Positions 33,420 through 41,705 of a stretch of DNA of 41,776 nucleotides are shown here, piece after piece; positions within the stretch are counted from its first letter, which is position 1, and every line of letters begins with the position of its first letter. The position numbers were made by a program, and so were the translations under genes. Source of the DNA: JAYWFX01 sp043778575 (lineage in GTDB: Bacteria; Patescibacteriota; JACMRA01). The stretch is from the NCBI GenBank assembly GCA_043778575.1, contig JAYWFX010000005.1, forward strand, positions 1 to 41,776, given 5' to 3'. The notes under the pieces are model-generated. The model did not search any database. It saw only the letters and a list, made by a program, of their open reading frames with translations, and was not told the DNA's origin.

Positions 33420-34220
33420 TTAGAGCATCTTTTGGATTCTGCTGTTTGATTTTATGATTGGAGTCAGGGATACGTTTCCTGATATATTGTGCTCGATGTA
33501 GTAGCTAAATGGGTTGTCGAGGTCTTTGATCAAAAAAATCATATAGATGAGTATAAAGCTGACAAACCCTGTAAACACCATATTTTCCACTAAAAACTGA
33601 CTGATCTCCGTAAATAGCATGCCGATAATCAAAAGGGTGGTAATAATCTCCGCCACAGCGTATCCAGTGCCCAAAAAATCTGTTTCTCGAATGGTATTTA
33701 TCCTGTTTACCATCTTTCTGATGCTTGATTGTTCGTTTTTGAGTCGGGTGAGAGATGGAGGCTGGGTGATTCCCTCCAATTTGTAGAAATACTCATCTAA
33801 ACTGCTGATGTCTTGCATCAGGTTTTCTGTTCTGTACCGCTTATGAAACCACTGTAAAATATTTTCATTGAGTTTGGAGATAGTGGACAGGTATTTATTT
33901 GCCAGTTCTCCATGACCACCGTACTGCAAAATCCTACCCTCGTCAGCTAAACTTTCCAGACTGCAGGCTAGATCGCTAGGTAGTTTTTCACTTTCTTTGT
34001 AGTCACTGAGCACCCCAGAGATGAGAAAACCAATGATAAAGATATTTGCAGAGATGAGAGCAGTAAATAGGCTATTGAGCACGATTCGATCAAGATTCAG
34101 AACAAACATGATGTATTTGAGTCCGATTATGACTATCACCAGAGGTAAAATCTTGAGTGAAATTGACCAGCGTTGGTGCACATTGAGGAATCGTATAAGT
34201 TTTTTTGGATAGATTTTCAT
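33420..34220 (-). CDS. Integral membrane protein (bestrophin/DUF4239-like layout)
   Basis: A 266-residue protein with two N-terminal spans (about 24-70: LPLVIVIIGLKYIMFVL, LISANIFIIGFLISGVL), a central helical soluble part of about 100 residues, and two C-terminal spans (AEIITTLLIIGMLF and MVFTGFVSFILIYMIFLI). The 2+2 layout and GFLISGVLSDYKESEKLPSD after span two recall bestrophin-like/DUF4239 proteins, a weak match. Function unknown. Codon use is similar to the 32702-33241 gene, with which it is convergent across the hairpin repeats. Confidence 0.6.
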   Translation of the reverse strand: MKIYPKKLIRFLNVHQRWSISLKILPLVIVIIGLKYIMFVLNLDRIVLNSLFTALISANIFIIGFLISGVLSDYKESEKLPSDLACSLESLADEGRILQYGGHGELANKYLSTISKLNENILQWFHKRYRTENLMQDISSLDEYFYKLEGITQPPSLTRLKNEQSSIRKMVNRINTIRETDFLGTGYAVAEIITTLLIIGMLFTEISQFLVENMVFTGFVSFILIYMIFLIKDLDNPFSYYIEHNISGNVSLTPIIKSNSRIQKML

Positions 34221-34334
34221 ATTGTAATCTAAAAGTTTTTCTACTCATTGTAGTCAATAACTCAGCCAACTATTTATCGATATACAGAGATTTTTGCTAC
34301 TTGCCAGAAAGATGTGATCAAGTAAAAATATATC

Positions 34335-34754
34335 ATGTCCAAACAAGTTTATATCAACCTACCAGTCAAAGATTTAGCTAAAGCCACAGAGTTTTATTCT
34401 GCGCTTGGTTTCACAAAGAACGCTGGTTGGAGCAATGAATTCGCTTCGGCTATGGTTTTTTCAGAGCATATTTATATCATGTTGTTGACCCACGAATTCT
34501 ATTATCGATTCACTACTAAAACTATCCCAGATCTGACCAAAACCTCTTCAGCCTTTATAGCACTTAGTATGGATTCACGAGAGGCTGTCCAACAGTTTGC
34601 GGATATTGCTCAAGCTCATGGTGGAAGTTATTTTCAAGCCGAACCAAACAAAGGATTAGATTTTATGTTTGGACTAGAGGTTACTGATCTGGACGGTCAC
34701 ACACTTGAGCCATTTTTTATGGATTTGAGCAAGTTACCAACAGATATGAAATAG
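34335..34754 (+). CDS. VOC/glyoxalase-fold protein
   Basis: The 139 residues start with VYINLPVKDLAKATEFYSALGF, the first beta-alpha-beta module of the vicinal oxygen chelate fold, and end with FGLEVTDLDGHTLEPFFMDL, the second module with a typical DxDGHxLE end. Members are often annotated as lactoylglutathione lyase-like or antibiotic-resistance-like; substrate unknown. It has no close operon partner; the next gene begins 24 nt later. Confidence 0.85.
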   Translation: MSKQVYINLPVKDLAKATEFYSALGFTKNAGWSNEFASAMVFSEHIYIMLLTHEFYYRFTTKTIPDLTKTSSAFIALSMDSREAVQQFADIAQAHGGSYFQAEPNKGLDFMFGLEVTDLDGHTLEPFFMDLSKLPTDMK

Positions 34755-34778
34755 CCAAGTACAATTTTCCTTCATTTT

Positions 34779-34973
34779 ATGAAAAGCAAAGAAAAAAACA
34801 TCAATTTAATGATAACAATCATATATTCACTAGTTGCACTGATTTATTTTGCAAATGCAGCATACTCGTATTTTTACAAAATTGAAGGTGAGGTCGTGAT
34901 AAACACAGCCCTTGGAATAATGTTCCTAAGTCTTGGATTGGTCTATAAACTGCCGAATAACGATAAAAAATAA
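34779..34973 (+). CDS. Small two-span membrane protein
   Basis: A 64-residue protein with a Lys-rich start, two hydrophobic helices (about 10-30 and 40-56) joined by a short charged turn, and a charged tail NNDKK. It follows the VOC gene by 24 nt. Function unknown; codon bias and proximity argue for a real gene. Confidence 0.55.
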   Translation: MKSKEKNINLMITIIYSLVALIYFANAAYSYFYKIEGEVVINTALGIMFLSLGLVYKLPNNDKK

Positions 34974-34986
34974 ATTAACTACTACA

Positions 34987-35493
34987 TTGACTCAATTCAC
35001 CAAAGAAAACTTTTATACTGAACAAATCAATGAGCTGACACTCGCAGAGGCTTTCAAAATTCACTACGAAATCAATCCGCAGTTTACGCCTTGGTATAAT
35101 TGCAAATCAGAAATCCTGCAGAAAATGATGCGATCGCATAACATAAGTCATATTATTTATGGCTGCAATACGAGTCTGTTAGGCGAAATGCAAGTGCAAT
35201 TTTGGAATCAGTTCGGATCTTTTGTACCGAAAACCTGGGCAGATATCAAAAAAGCATTTGCCGACAAAGAAACTAGACAAATAATTACCCCAACGGGTCT
35301 GATCCCATTTTTTCTGACACATATTTCAGAGATCTTTAGAGTAAAAAAACAAACTAAACTTATGACTAAAAAATGGGTTTTCTTTGACGAGGAAAAATAT
35401 ATGAATATAATTGTAGGCGAAATTCGAAGTGAATATAATATCAAGATTCTCAACCCAGAATCAAATCCAGAATTAAGTATAGCAACAAAATAA
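34987..35493 (+). CDS. Hypothetical protein, TTG start
   Basis: No ATG fits the frame upstream of the conserved-looking part; a TTG at 34987 is taken as the start, 13 nt after the previous stop, giving 168 residues. (A TTG at 34933 would overlap the previous gene.) The protein is soluble, rich in aromatic residues, with NPQFTPWYNCKSEIL, HIIYGCNTSLLGEMQVQFWN in part, and FFLTHISEIFRVKK. Family not recognised. It ends 5 nt before the PhnB-like gene and is probably cotranscribed with it. Confidence 0.55.
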   Translation: MTQFTKENFYTEQINELTLAEAFKIHYEINPQFTPWYNCKSEILQKMMRSHNISHIIYGCNTSLLGEMQVQFWNQFGSFVPKTWADIKKAFADKETRQIITPTGLIPFFLTHISEIFRVKKQTKLMTKKWVFFDEEKYMNIIVGEIRSEYNIKILNPESNPELSIATK

Positions 35494-35498
35494 ATTTT

Positions 35499-35954
35499 AT
35501 GCCAACTATCACGCCTTTTCTCTGGTTCGACAATAATGCTCAAGAAGCCGCTGTATTCTATACTTCTATTTTTCCAGATTCCCAACTCATAACTGACTCT
35601 TCTTTTATTTGCGAAATCGAACTCCAAGGTACTAAATTTTCACTCCTAAACGGTGGAGCCTACGATAAATTCAACGATGCGATCAGCTGGGTAATCAGCA
35701 CCAAAGACCAAGCTGAAACAGATTATTTTTGGGACAAACTCCTAAGTGATGGAGGAAAAGCTAAACAGTGCGGCTGGCTCACAGATAAATTTGGAATGAC
35801 ATGGCAAGTAGTCCCAAAACGGCTTGTAGAACTCATGACCGATGAAGACCCTGTAAAAGCTGGAAAAGTCCGAAAAGCTATGATGAAAATGATTAAAATC
35901 GATATTGCTGGGCTAGAGGAGGTGTATCAGAGCCAAACAATTGACGAAATTTAA
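35499..35954 (+). CDS. PhnB-like VOC-fold protein
   Basis: A 151-residue protein with ITPFLWFDNNAQEAAVFYTSIF at the start, ELQGTKFSLLNGG, and KQCGWLTDKFGMTWQVVP, the hallmarks of the PhnB/3-demethylubiquinone methyltransferase-like group of the VOC superfamily. The name reflects an old mis-association; the reaction is unknown. The last 4 bases overlap the convergent quinone reductase-like gene. Confidence 0.88.
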   Translation: MPTITPFLWFDNNAQEAAVFYTSIFPDSQLITDSSFICEIELQGTKFSLLNGGAYDKFNDAISWVISTKDQAETDYFWDKLLSDGGKAKQCGWLTDKFGMTWQVVPKRLVELMTDEDPVKAGKVRKAMMKMIKIDIAGLEEVYQSQTIDEI

Positions 35955-36517
35955 TCTTTAGCGATCTGAGATACTTTTTCTAAGAATTTAGCTAGTTTTT
36001 CGGGTGATTGCTTTCTTTTATTTCCGAGGACGTCGAAAGACAGACACTTGATACCCACATAACCAAAGGTAACCATAGACCAGATGGATTTGAATGGATT
36101 TGCTAACAAAACATAAATAAATGCTGGGGCGTCGCAGGTGATAAACACTCTAGCCGTTTTACCAGTGAGCATTTTGATAACCTTTCCATCTTTATGGGCA
36201 AAAGCAAAGCCCGAACTAAAATTTATATCTAACCAGTTTTTGAGAATGGCTGGTGTAGTACCCCACCACAGCGGATGCACAAAAATCAACTCGTCTGCTG
36301 CGGTGATTTTAGCTTGATTTTGGTTTCTGAGTTCTATTTGGTCGGGTCGCACATCATCCTTGTCTTCAAACACCAAAAAGTCCTGTCGAGGTGCTTTGTA
36401 CAAATCTAAAACTTCGACTGTATGACCAGCTTCTATGCTAGCTTTGGAGTAGGTTTGAGCGATCTGATGGGTAAACCCTTTGGAGGATGGATGGGCTGTT
36501 ATGATCAGTTTGTGCAT
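35951..36517 (-). CDS. NAD(P)H quinone oxidoreductase-like flavoprotein
   Basis: The 188 residues form a flavodoxin-like fold of the NQO/MdaB/KefF type: KLIITAHPSSKGFTHQIA binds FMN/FAD phosphate, and FVHPLWWGTTPAILKNWLD is the family signature near the active site. FITCDAPAFIYVLLANP replaces the usual TTG..Y segment. Such enzymes reduce quinones or electrophiles by two electrons and would fit with the detoxification-like genes around it. It is a single transcription unit. Confidence 0.88.
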   Translation of the reverse strand: MHKLIITAHPSSKGFTHQIAQTYSKASIEAGHTVEVLDLYKAPRQDFLVFEDKDDVRPDQIELRNQNQAKITAADELIFVHPLWWGTTPAILKNWLDINFSSGFAFAHKDGKVIKMLTGKTARVFITCDAPAFIYVLLANPFKSIWSMVTFGYVGIKCLSFDVLGNKRKQSPEKLAKFLEKVSQIAKD

Positions 36518-36747
36518 GATAGTGTGTATGTTAAGTTGTTCGTTCGTCCAGCAAACAAAGGCAGAAATGGGTTAATTGTCAATATTGAGGTAATATATTT
36601 GAAACTGTGTTGATAGTGCGGAGTGACAAAAAATCAATATATTATGATGCTGTGGACATACAAATGTAACTCAAATGCAACGACAATTCACCACCTCTAC
36701 ACACCCTAAAGTTCAGCACTATTTGCTCGATGTGATGATTTAAGATT
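36518..36747. other. 230-nt intergenic region
   Basis: It separates the divergent quinone reductase-like and YdeI-like genes. It holds promoter-like AT-rich stretches (TATATT near 36594 and 36640) and a 22-codon frame at 36675-36743 that closes 4 nt before the YdeI-like ATG, with no recognised similarity. No clear terminator or RNA gene was seen. Confidence 0.4.
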
Positions 36748-37326
36748 ATGATCAAAACTGAAAACTTTCAACAAATTACTGTAACTTCTCAAGCTGAGCT
36801 TCACGCTTGGTTACTCGCAAATCATACTCAAAAAGAAACAATCTGGCTGGTTACCTACAAAAAATGTGTCTCTGAAAAATATATTGAACACGACAAAATA
36901 TTGGATGAGTTAATCATCTTTGGTTGGATTGATGGAATTATGCGAAAAGTTGATGATGAAAAAACCATGCAGTTGATCTCCCCTCGCAAAGTTCAACATT
37001 GGTCAAAGACTTACAAAGATAGATATCTCAGGCTTGAAAGCGAAGGCAGGATGCACGAATCGGGGAGGCTATCAGTGCAGAAATCAAAACAAAACGGTAC
37101 TTGGGATTTTATGGACGATGTAGATGCTTTGATCAAACCAGAGGATTTTGAAAACTGTTTGAAGCTACACGCTGACGCTCTCAATAATTTTAATCATTTT
37201 GGGGATTCTTTTCAAAGGTTTACACTCAGATGGATAAAGCTCGCAAAAACAACTGAAACTCGATCCAAACGAATTCAACTTGCCTCAGAACTCGCCTCCA
37301 AAAATCAAAAGATTCCAGGGCTGTAA
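36748..37326 (+). CDS. YdeI/OmpD-associated family protein
   Basis: A 192-residue soluble protein: SQAELHAWLLANHTQKETIWLV near the start, DELIIFGWIDGIMRKVDD and LISPRKVQHWSKTYKDRY (the ISPRKxxSxWSxxNK region of the family), then a helical C-terminus with TLRWIKLAKTTETRSKRI. YdeI-family proteins have been linked to resistance to peptides in other bacteria, but the mechanism is not known. The start at 36748 gives the conserved beginning. Confidence 0.85.
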   Translation: MIKTENFQQITVTSQAELHAWLLANHTQKETIWLVTYKKCVSEKYIEHDKILDELIIFGWIDGIMRKVDDEKTMQLISPRKVQHWSKTYKDRYLRLESEGRMHESGRLSVQKSKQNGTWDFMDDVDALIKPEDFENCLKLHADALNNFNHFGDSFQRFTLRWIKLAKTTETRSKRIQLASELASKNQKIPGL

Positions 37327-37364
37327 ACTGGACTAAAAAAGACTCATACTCAAGAATATATTCT

Positions 37365-37697
37365 ATGAAAAATATAATCACTTTTTCACAATACGATAAA
37401 TACATGCTTAGCCTTCAGGTCATGTTTCCTGTCAAAGATGAAGATAAACTCAATTTGTTTGCCTTTGGCATAGCCGAAGAAGCGGGTGAAGTCCTAGGAA
37501 AATTAAAACGACGGTTGCGTGAAGGTGGTGTAGATACCAGTGATATTTTATTAGAATTAGGTGATTTATTAGGATATATGAGTTGTTTGGCAAATGAGCT
37601 AGGAACAGATTTAGAAACAATTGCTAACCTCAATGTAGAGAAAATGGAAAAAAGAAAAAACCAAAAATCACTGGTCGGCTCTGGCGATAACAGGTAA
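37365..37697 (+). CDS. MazG-like nucleotide pyrophosphohydrolase
   Basis: A 110-residue all-alpha protein. FGIAEEAGEVLGKLKRR followed by DILLELGDLLGYMSCLA gives the EExxE...ExxD Mg-binding motif of MazG-like enzymes, which hydrolyse non-canonical or surplus nucleoside triphosphates to monophosphates. Single-domain size fits the small MazG type. It is followed after 13 nt by the HIT-like gene, so the two may be cotranscribed. Confidence 0.85.
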   Translation: MKNIITFSQYDKYMLSLQVMFPVKDEDKLNLFAFGIAEEAGEVLGKLKRRLREGGVDTSDILLELGDLLGYMSCLANELGTDLETIANLNVEKMEKRKNQKSLVGSGDNR

Positions 37698-37710
37698 ATA
37701 GCATAGAAAT

Positions 37711-38223
37711 ATGAGCAACTTTTATGTAAGCAACAGAAAACGAATCGAGATTTGGAGCGATGATGATTTTACCGTATCGACATCTACTCTACCTCATGTC
37801 AGTAAACAGGATGGTGGACACATCACAATTAGACCTATAAACCATATAAACTCTATAGGTGAATTAACTGATAATCAAAAGCTCAAGCTGATTAGGCTCA
37901 TTGATTTGTGTGAAAAGGCTTTGATAAGCACACTCAGAAAAGACAATATTGAAGTTCCATTTTGCAACAATCAAGATAACGGAAATTGGTGCGTCGAGGA
38001 GGGTAAAACAAAATCTTTCCACATGCATATTTATGGCAGAGCTTTGAATTCACCAAAACAAGTGTTCGGGCAAGCTTTGTACTTTCCATCATCCACAAGT
38101 GGATTTTATGATAATCATATACCATTAAGCGAAGGAAATATACAGGAAATTAGAGAATATATTTTAACTCAACCTCTTTTGACAAGCCAGTCTGCTGGGG
38201 GTAAAAAGAGCTTGATAAGCTGA
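37711..38223 (+). CDS. HIT-like protein with degenerate motif
   Basis: A 170-residue protein with layout similar to the histidine triad superfamily: GGHITIRPINHINSIGEL with DNQKLKLIRLIDLCEKAL, and then KSFHMHIYGRAL in the place of the H-x-H-x-H triad. Only two of the three triad histidines are visible (HMHIYG), so activity as a nucleotidyl hydrolase or transferase is uncertain. It stands 13 nt after the MazG-like gene, a related nucleotide-cleaning role. Confidence 0.55.
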   Translation: MSNFYVSNRKRIEIWSDDDFTVSTSTLPHVSKQDGGHITIRPINHINSIGELTDNQKLKLIRLIDLCEKALISTLRKDNIEVPFCNNQDNGNWCVEEGKTKSFHMHIYGRALNSPKQVFGQALYFPSSTSGFYDNHIPLSEGNIQEIREYILTQPLLTSQSAGGKKSLIS

Positions 38224-38277
38224 GTAAAGCCCTATAATGTTTCCTTGCTACGACAATATCAAGATTAAAATAGTACT

Positions 38278-38727
38278 ATGCCTCTCAACCAGATACACCT
38301 CAGACAAGCCCAAGAAGACGATTTGATGTTTTTGTTTGCCGTGAGTACTCGAGCTATGTCACCAGTCAGTGAGATTATCGACGCAGATAAAATAATTGAT
38401 CAAAAGAGACGATTCGAGGAGTACAAACTAGCATTCGATCCAAACAAAATTCAGGTTATAGTTTTTGATGGTCAGGATATTGGTAGGCTGAGAGTTGTCC
38501 ATAGAGATGGTGAAATATATGTCGGAGGTATTCAGATTCTCCCAGAATATCAAAGCCGAGGAGTAGGGACATATATATTTAACCAGTTGATTGATCAGGT
38601 TACAAAAACTAAAAAAACAATTGTGCTAGAAGTTCACAAGGTAAATATGCGGGCAATTTCGTTTTACAAAAAACTGGGATTTACAGTGGAGTCAGAAAAC
38701 GACAACCAGTTGATAATGAGGAAATAA
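38278..38727 (+). CDS. GNAT-family acetyltransferase
   Basis: The 149 residues have IHLRQAQEDDLMFLF at the start, VGGIQILPEYQSRGVGTYIF with the acetyl-CoA binding Q/RxxGxG motif, and VNMRAISFYKKLGF, the final GNAT motif. Substrate unknown. TAAAAT lies 6 nt before the ATG, with a TTGCTA upstream at a short 15-nt spacing. Confidence 0.88.
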   Translation: MPLNQIHLRQAQEDDLMFLFAVSTRAMSPVSEIIDADKIIDQKRRFEEYKLAFDPNKIQVIVFDGQDIGRLRVVHRDGEIYVGGIQILPEYQSRGVGTYIFNQLIDQVTKTKKTIVLEVHKVNMRAISFYKKLGFTVESENDNQLIMRK

Positions 38728-38753
38728 GTGTACTGGAGTTTTGGCGTGCTTGT

Positions 38754-38782
38754 TTGACACTTTTATTCGCAGACCCTAATAT
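38754..38782 (+). promoter_or_regulatory. Promoter of the DM13 gene, leaderless type
   Basis: TTGACA (38754-38759), a 17-nt spacer and TAATAT (38777-38782) end 6 nt before the ATG at 38789. Confidence 0.75.
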
Positions 38783-38788
38783 TGGGAC

Positions 38789-39349
38789 ATGAAAAGTAAA
38801 ATAATAATTAGCTCAATCTTGATCGTACTAGCAGTTTTGGGAGGATTCACTTGGTATCAAATCAAATTAAATAACGCAAAAGATGAAAAAGAGACTACCG
38901 TTAGTAGGATAGTTAAATCAACAACAGCAACTTCAAACACAATTTCAGACACGACTGCAAAGACAACTCTAAACACAACGGCAAAGGTTGAACTTCAAAC
39001 ATTAAAGACAGGTACGTTTGGATCTTTAGATCCTGTTCATTATGCTAAAGGCACAGCTCGAATTACCCAAGATTCTATCACTAAATATCTGGAGCTTGGT
39101 GATGATTTCGCGACCAATCCAGACGGCCCAGATCTATATGTGTGGCTAGTCAAAAAACAGACTTTAGGTGGTGCGATTGGTGGAGTGGATACTGACCCAA
39201 GTGCGTATATCAGCATAGGTGCTCTTGAAGCAAAATCTGGAAAACAAACATATCAACTCGATGGTCTTGATATCACAGACAAGGATTACGCAGTTGTTAT
39301 CTGGTGCAAGGCATTTGGAGTACAATTCAGCAATGCAGTTTTGAAATAA
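38789..39349 (+). CDS. Membrane-anchored DM13-domain protein
   Basis: A 186-residue protein with an N-terminal signal anchor (about 4-23, IIISSILIVLAVLGGFTWYQI), a Thr-rich spacer (about 38-68) and a DM13 domain (about 70-186): TGTFGSLDPVHYAKGTARI, DGPDLYVWLVKK, YISIGALEAKSGKQTYQL and YAVVIWCKAFGVQFSNAVL. DM13 domains are proposed to be extracellular redox domains that use the conserved Cys in VIWC. The function in bacteria is not settled. No operon partner. Confidence 0.85.
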   Translation: MKSKIIISSILIVLAVLGGFTWYQIKLNNAKDEKETTVSRIVKSTTATSNTISDTTAKTTLNTTAKVELQTLKTGTFGSLDPVHYAKGTARITQDSITKYLELGDDFATNPDGPDLYVWLVKKQTLGGAIGGVDTDPSAYISIGALEAKSGKQTYQLDGLDITDKDYAVVIWCKAFGVQFSNAVLK

Positions 39350-39380
39350 GATAGTGGTCGATCAATCCTTCCAGAGAATT

Positions 39381-39731
39381 ATGCACAACACCAAGATATT
39401 CAAGATGCCATTTGCTAGAGTTTATCTACTATACATCACCAAGGTTGAGAAGAAAGGGCGAACTAAATCAGAGGTCGATGAAGTGACTATGTGGCTGACA
39501 GGATATACCCTTGAACAGCTCCAAAAGCAAATTGATGATCGCGTTGATTTTGAAACTTTTTTTGCTGAGGCGCCAGAAATAAACCCAAACGTAAGTCTCA
39601 TAACAGGATCGATATGTGGCTACAAAATTCAGGAAATCACTGACCCACTCATGAAAAATATTCGCTATATGGATAAACTGGTCGATGAACTCGCAAAAGG
39701 TAAATCGATGGACAAAATCCTGAGGAGATAA
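39381..39731 (+). CDS. DUF2200 family protein
   Basis: A 116-residue soluble protein, MHNTKIFKMPFARVYLLYITKVEKKGRTK in part, LTGYTLEQLQ, FFAEAPEINPN, ITGSICGYKIQEI and MDKLVDELAKGK: the full DUF2200 pattern. Function unknown. The start at 39381 matches the family; the frame is open earlier (39354) by an alternative start codon. Confidence 0.88.
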   Translation: MHNTKIFKMPFARVYLLYITKVEKKGRTKSEVDEVTMWLTGYTLEQLQKQIDDRVDFETFFAEAPEINPNVSLITGSICGYKIQEITDPLMKNIRYMDKLVDELAKGKSMDKILRR

Positions 39732-39760
39732 CTAAATCATTGTTGTAAACAAGTCATTTT

Positions 39761-40054
39761 ATGATTAAAGACGTTAAACCTAAATATCTCAAAAAAATAC
39801 CCTACGAAAAAGAATTCGGGGCTGAGGTCGTGCATGTATTACCAGAAGATTTTCGGGAGGCAATTGAGTCTGATGAGTTTGTTCAAAGTGTTTGGAGTAG
39901 TATTAGCCCACTAGCTCGCAACGAATGGATCTGCTGGGTGATTTCTGCAAAGCTTGCTAAAACTCGAGCACACCGTATCGTCGTTGGACTCAGCAAAATG
40001 CACCAAGGAGATAGGAGACCGTGTTGCTGGCCGGGGTGTCCCCATCGACTATAA
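39761..40054 (+). CDS. Short YdeI/OmpD-associated-like protein
   Basis: A 97-residue protein. VLPEDFREAIESDEFVQSVW and SPLARNEWICWVISAKLAKTRAHRIV resemble the C-terminal domain of YdeI/OmpD-associated proteins (LPxD...AxxxF..LSPSxRxEyixWI..AKxxxTRxxRI). It ends in RRPCCWPGCPHR, a Cys-rich tail that could bind metal. Function unknown. It shares the broad family of the 36748 gene but not its length. Confidence 0.75.
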   Translation: MIKDVKPKYLKKIPYEKEFGAEVVHVLPEDFREAIESDEFVQSVWSSISPLARNEWICWVISAKLAKTRAHRIVVGLSKMHQGDRRPCCWPGCPHRL

Positions 40055-40055
40055 G

Positions 40056-40508
40056 TTAATCTTTAGATCGAATCTTTGCTATACGAATCTTTTTATTTGG
40101 CAGAAAGTTGTCGACATACACAGCTAGTATGAGTATCATCCCAACCGTTACTAGTCCAGCTATTGATTCAAACTGATGGTAGTTAGGGTCGAGTTTTAAC
40201 CAAATTCCAAACTCATCAAAAATTAACCCAAGGGCGATGCCAAAGATCAAATATATCTTGCGACCGTGATTGTCTATGTCAAAAAAGAGCTGACTAAAAC
40301 TCAGTGTCACCAATAAAACTACTCCATAACTAAAATGATGAATGTGATATCCGTTGATAATATTGTAGCCAATCAGAGGAATATTTTTGTGGTTTTCTAT
40401 CAAGAATACCGTAAAACGAGATACAAATAAAGTTATTAGATATGCAAAAAGTGCGATTACTCCTCTATCTTTGTCTATAATTGCTTGAGTTTTTTTCAAG
40501 ATAGACAT
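40056..40508 (-). CDS. Four-span integral membrane protein
   Basis: A 150-residue protein with spans at about 17-36, 58-75, 83-101 and 116-131. A His-rich loop entry GYHIHHFSYG before the second span and FDEFGIWLKLDPNYH after the third are the most distinctive motifs, reminiscent of a small uncharacterised bacterial membrane family; the His and Asp/Glu residues could bind metal. Single gene, convergent with the short YdeI-like gene. Confidence 0.65.
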   Translation of the reverse strand: MSILKKTQAIIDKDRGVIALFAYLITLFVSRFTVFLIENHKNIPLIGYNIINGYHIHHFSYGVVLLVTLSFSQLFFDIDNHGRKIYLIFGIALGLIFDEFGIWLKLDPNYHQFESIAGLVTVGMILILAVYVDNFLPNKKIRIAKIRSKD

Positions 40509-40671
40509 ACAGGAACTGAAATATATCTCTTCAGGGAGTGTAAGTCAAGCACTTCACTTTATTTGAGCTGTATTTCTTGAGTTTCATTCCCTAGGCTGTG
40601 TTGCTTGACCTGATTAATCTTGTAGCAAACCTCTAAAATAGATTGTAATTTTAAAAAACCATACAAACTAT
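40509..40671. other. 163-nt intergenic region
   Basis: Divergent gap between the four-span membrane protein and the VOC gene. A short AT-rich stretch before 40672 (CATACAAACTAT) may be the VOC promoter. Nothing else is clear. Confidence 0.3.
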
Positions 40672-41079
40672 ATGAAAAAAATAACTGGAATCGGTGGAGT
40701 GTTTGTAAAATGTAAAGATGTCGATGTGATGAAACAGTGGTACAAAACATATCTTGGGTTGGATGCAGGCGACTATGGGATGACATTTGAATGGTGTGAT
40801 CTCAGTAAATTAGCAGTATCTGGGTCGACGACATGGAATCTATTTTCAAAAGATACAAAACATTTTGATCCATCAACTCAAAACTTTATGATCAATTACA
40901 CTGTCGAAAACATAGAAGAGTTGTTCGAGGAGCTAAAAACATCTGGTGTCACAATTCTGGATACAATTCAAAGCTACGACTATGGTAAATTTGTACATAT
41001 TTTAGATATAGAAGGGAATAAAATAGAGTTGTGGGAACCGCCAAACAAACAATCACAAACATTTAAAAACAACAACTAA
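40672..41079 (+). CDS. VOC/glyoxalase-fold protein
   Basis: The 135 residues have GIGGVFVKCKDVDVMKQWYKTYLGLD, the first VOC module (in part VFVKCKDVDVMKQWY), and FVHILDIEGNKIELWEPP, the second module with a typical DxEGNxIELWEP end. This glyoxalase/bleomycin-resistance group has diverse substrates; none can be assigned. Third VOC gene in this region. Confidence 0.88.
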   Translation: MKKITGIGGVFVKCKDVDVMKQWYKTYLGLDAGDYGMTFEWCDLSKLAVSGSTTWNLFSKDTKHFDPSTQNFMINYTVENIEELFEELKTSGVTILDTIQSYDYGKFVHILDIEGNKIELWEPPNKQSQTFKNNN

Positions 41080-41086
41080 AACCAGC

Positions 41087-41686
41087 GTGTCCCTCGTTAA
41101 TATTTTTATTACACTCTCAACAGCAATCGGATTCCTCACACCCATAATTGGCATCGTTGCTATATTTCGAGGAGAATACAAACCACAGCGAACAACCCGA
41201 ATCATATACGCTATCATTACTGGTGTAATCTTGGCTTCTCTGTTTTTTGCAAAGGACACCACAGCGATTTATTTGGCGATACCTTCTTTCTTATCTTGTT
41301 TGGCTATTTTTATCTTGTCTGTTCGATATGGTCTCGGTGGATCAAATAAGTCAGATTTCTTGGTTTTATTTTTTGCATTAGCTGCGATTCTCGCTTGGAG
41401 GATAACCTCAAATCCCCTGTGGGCTTTATATTTGTCTATATTAGCAGACTTTATTGGTATAATCCCTACGATTTTAAAGATTAAAATTCAACCATTTACA
41501 GAGTCAATTGGTTTTTATGTATCAGAAATATTAGCAGGGTTTTTGTCGTGTTGTGCCTTGTTTCTCAACTCTGAACTACTCGTTGTTAGTAAAAGTGCTT
41601 TTCCTGTGTATATTTTATCAATCAATATAGTTGTGCTTTGCTATGTTGTTTTGTGCCAAAAGACAGAGGTCAAAGATAAATCCTAA
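41087..41686 (+). CDS. Multi-span membrane protein, GTG start
   Basis: A 199-residue protein with six or seven hydrophobic segments, starting at a GTG 7 nt after the VOC stop. KPQRTTRIIYAIITGV and the later NPLWALYLSILADFIGIIPTI, with KPQ and IIPT, faintly recall PQ-loop/SWEET-type repeats. Function unknown. Likely cotranscribed with the VOC gene. Confidence 0.6.
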   Translation: MSLVNIFITLSTAIGFLTPIIGIVAIFRGEYKPQRTTRIIYAIITGVILASLFFAKDTTAIYLAIPSFLSCLAIFILSVRYGLGGSNKSDFLVLFFALAAILAWRITSNPLWALYLSILADFIGIIPTILKIKIQPFTESIGFYVSEILAGFLSCCALFLNSELLVVSKSAFPVYILSINIVVLCYVVLCQKTEVKDKS

Positions 41687-41705
41687 CCTCCCGCAAAAAA
41701 AAGAC

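Noticed and set aside
36675..36743. 22-codon frame just before the YdeI-like gene
   Set aside because: Too short and without similarity; it could be a leader peptide or remnant, but there is no supporting evidence.
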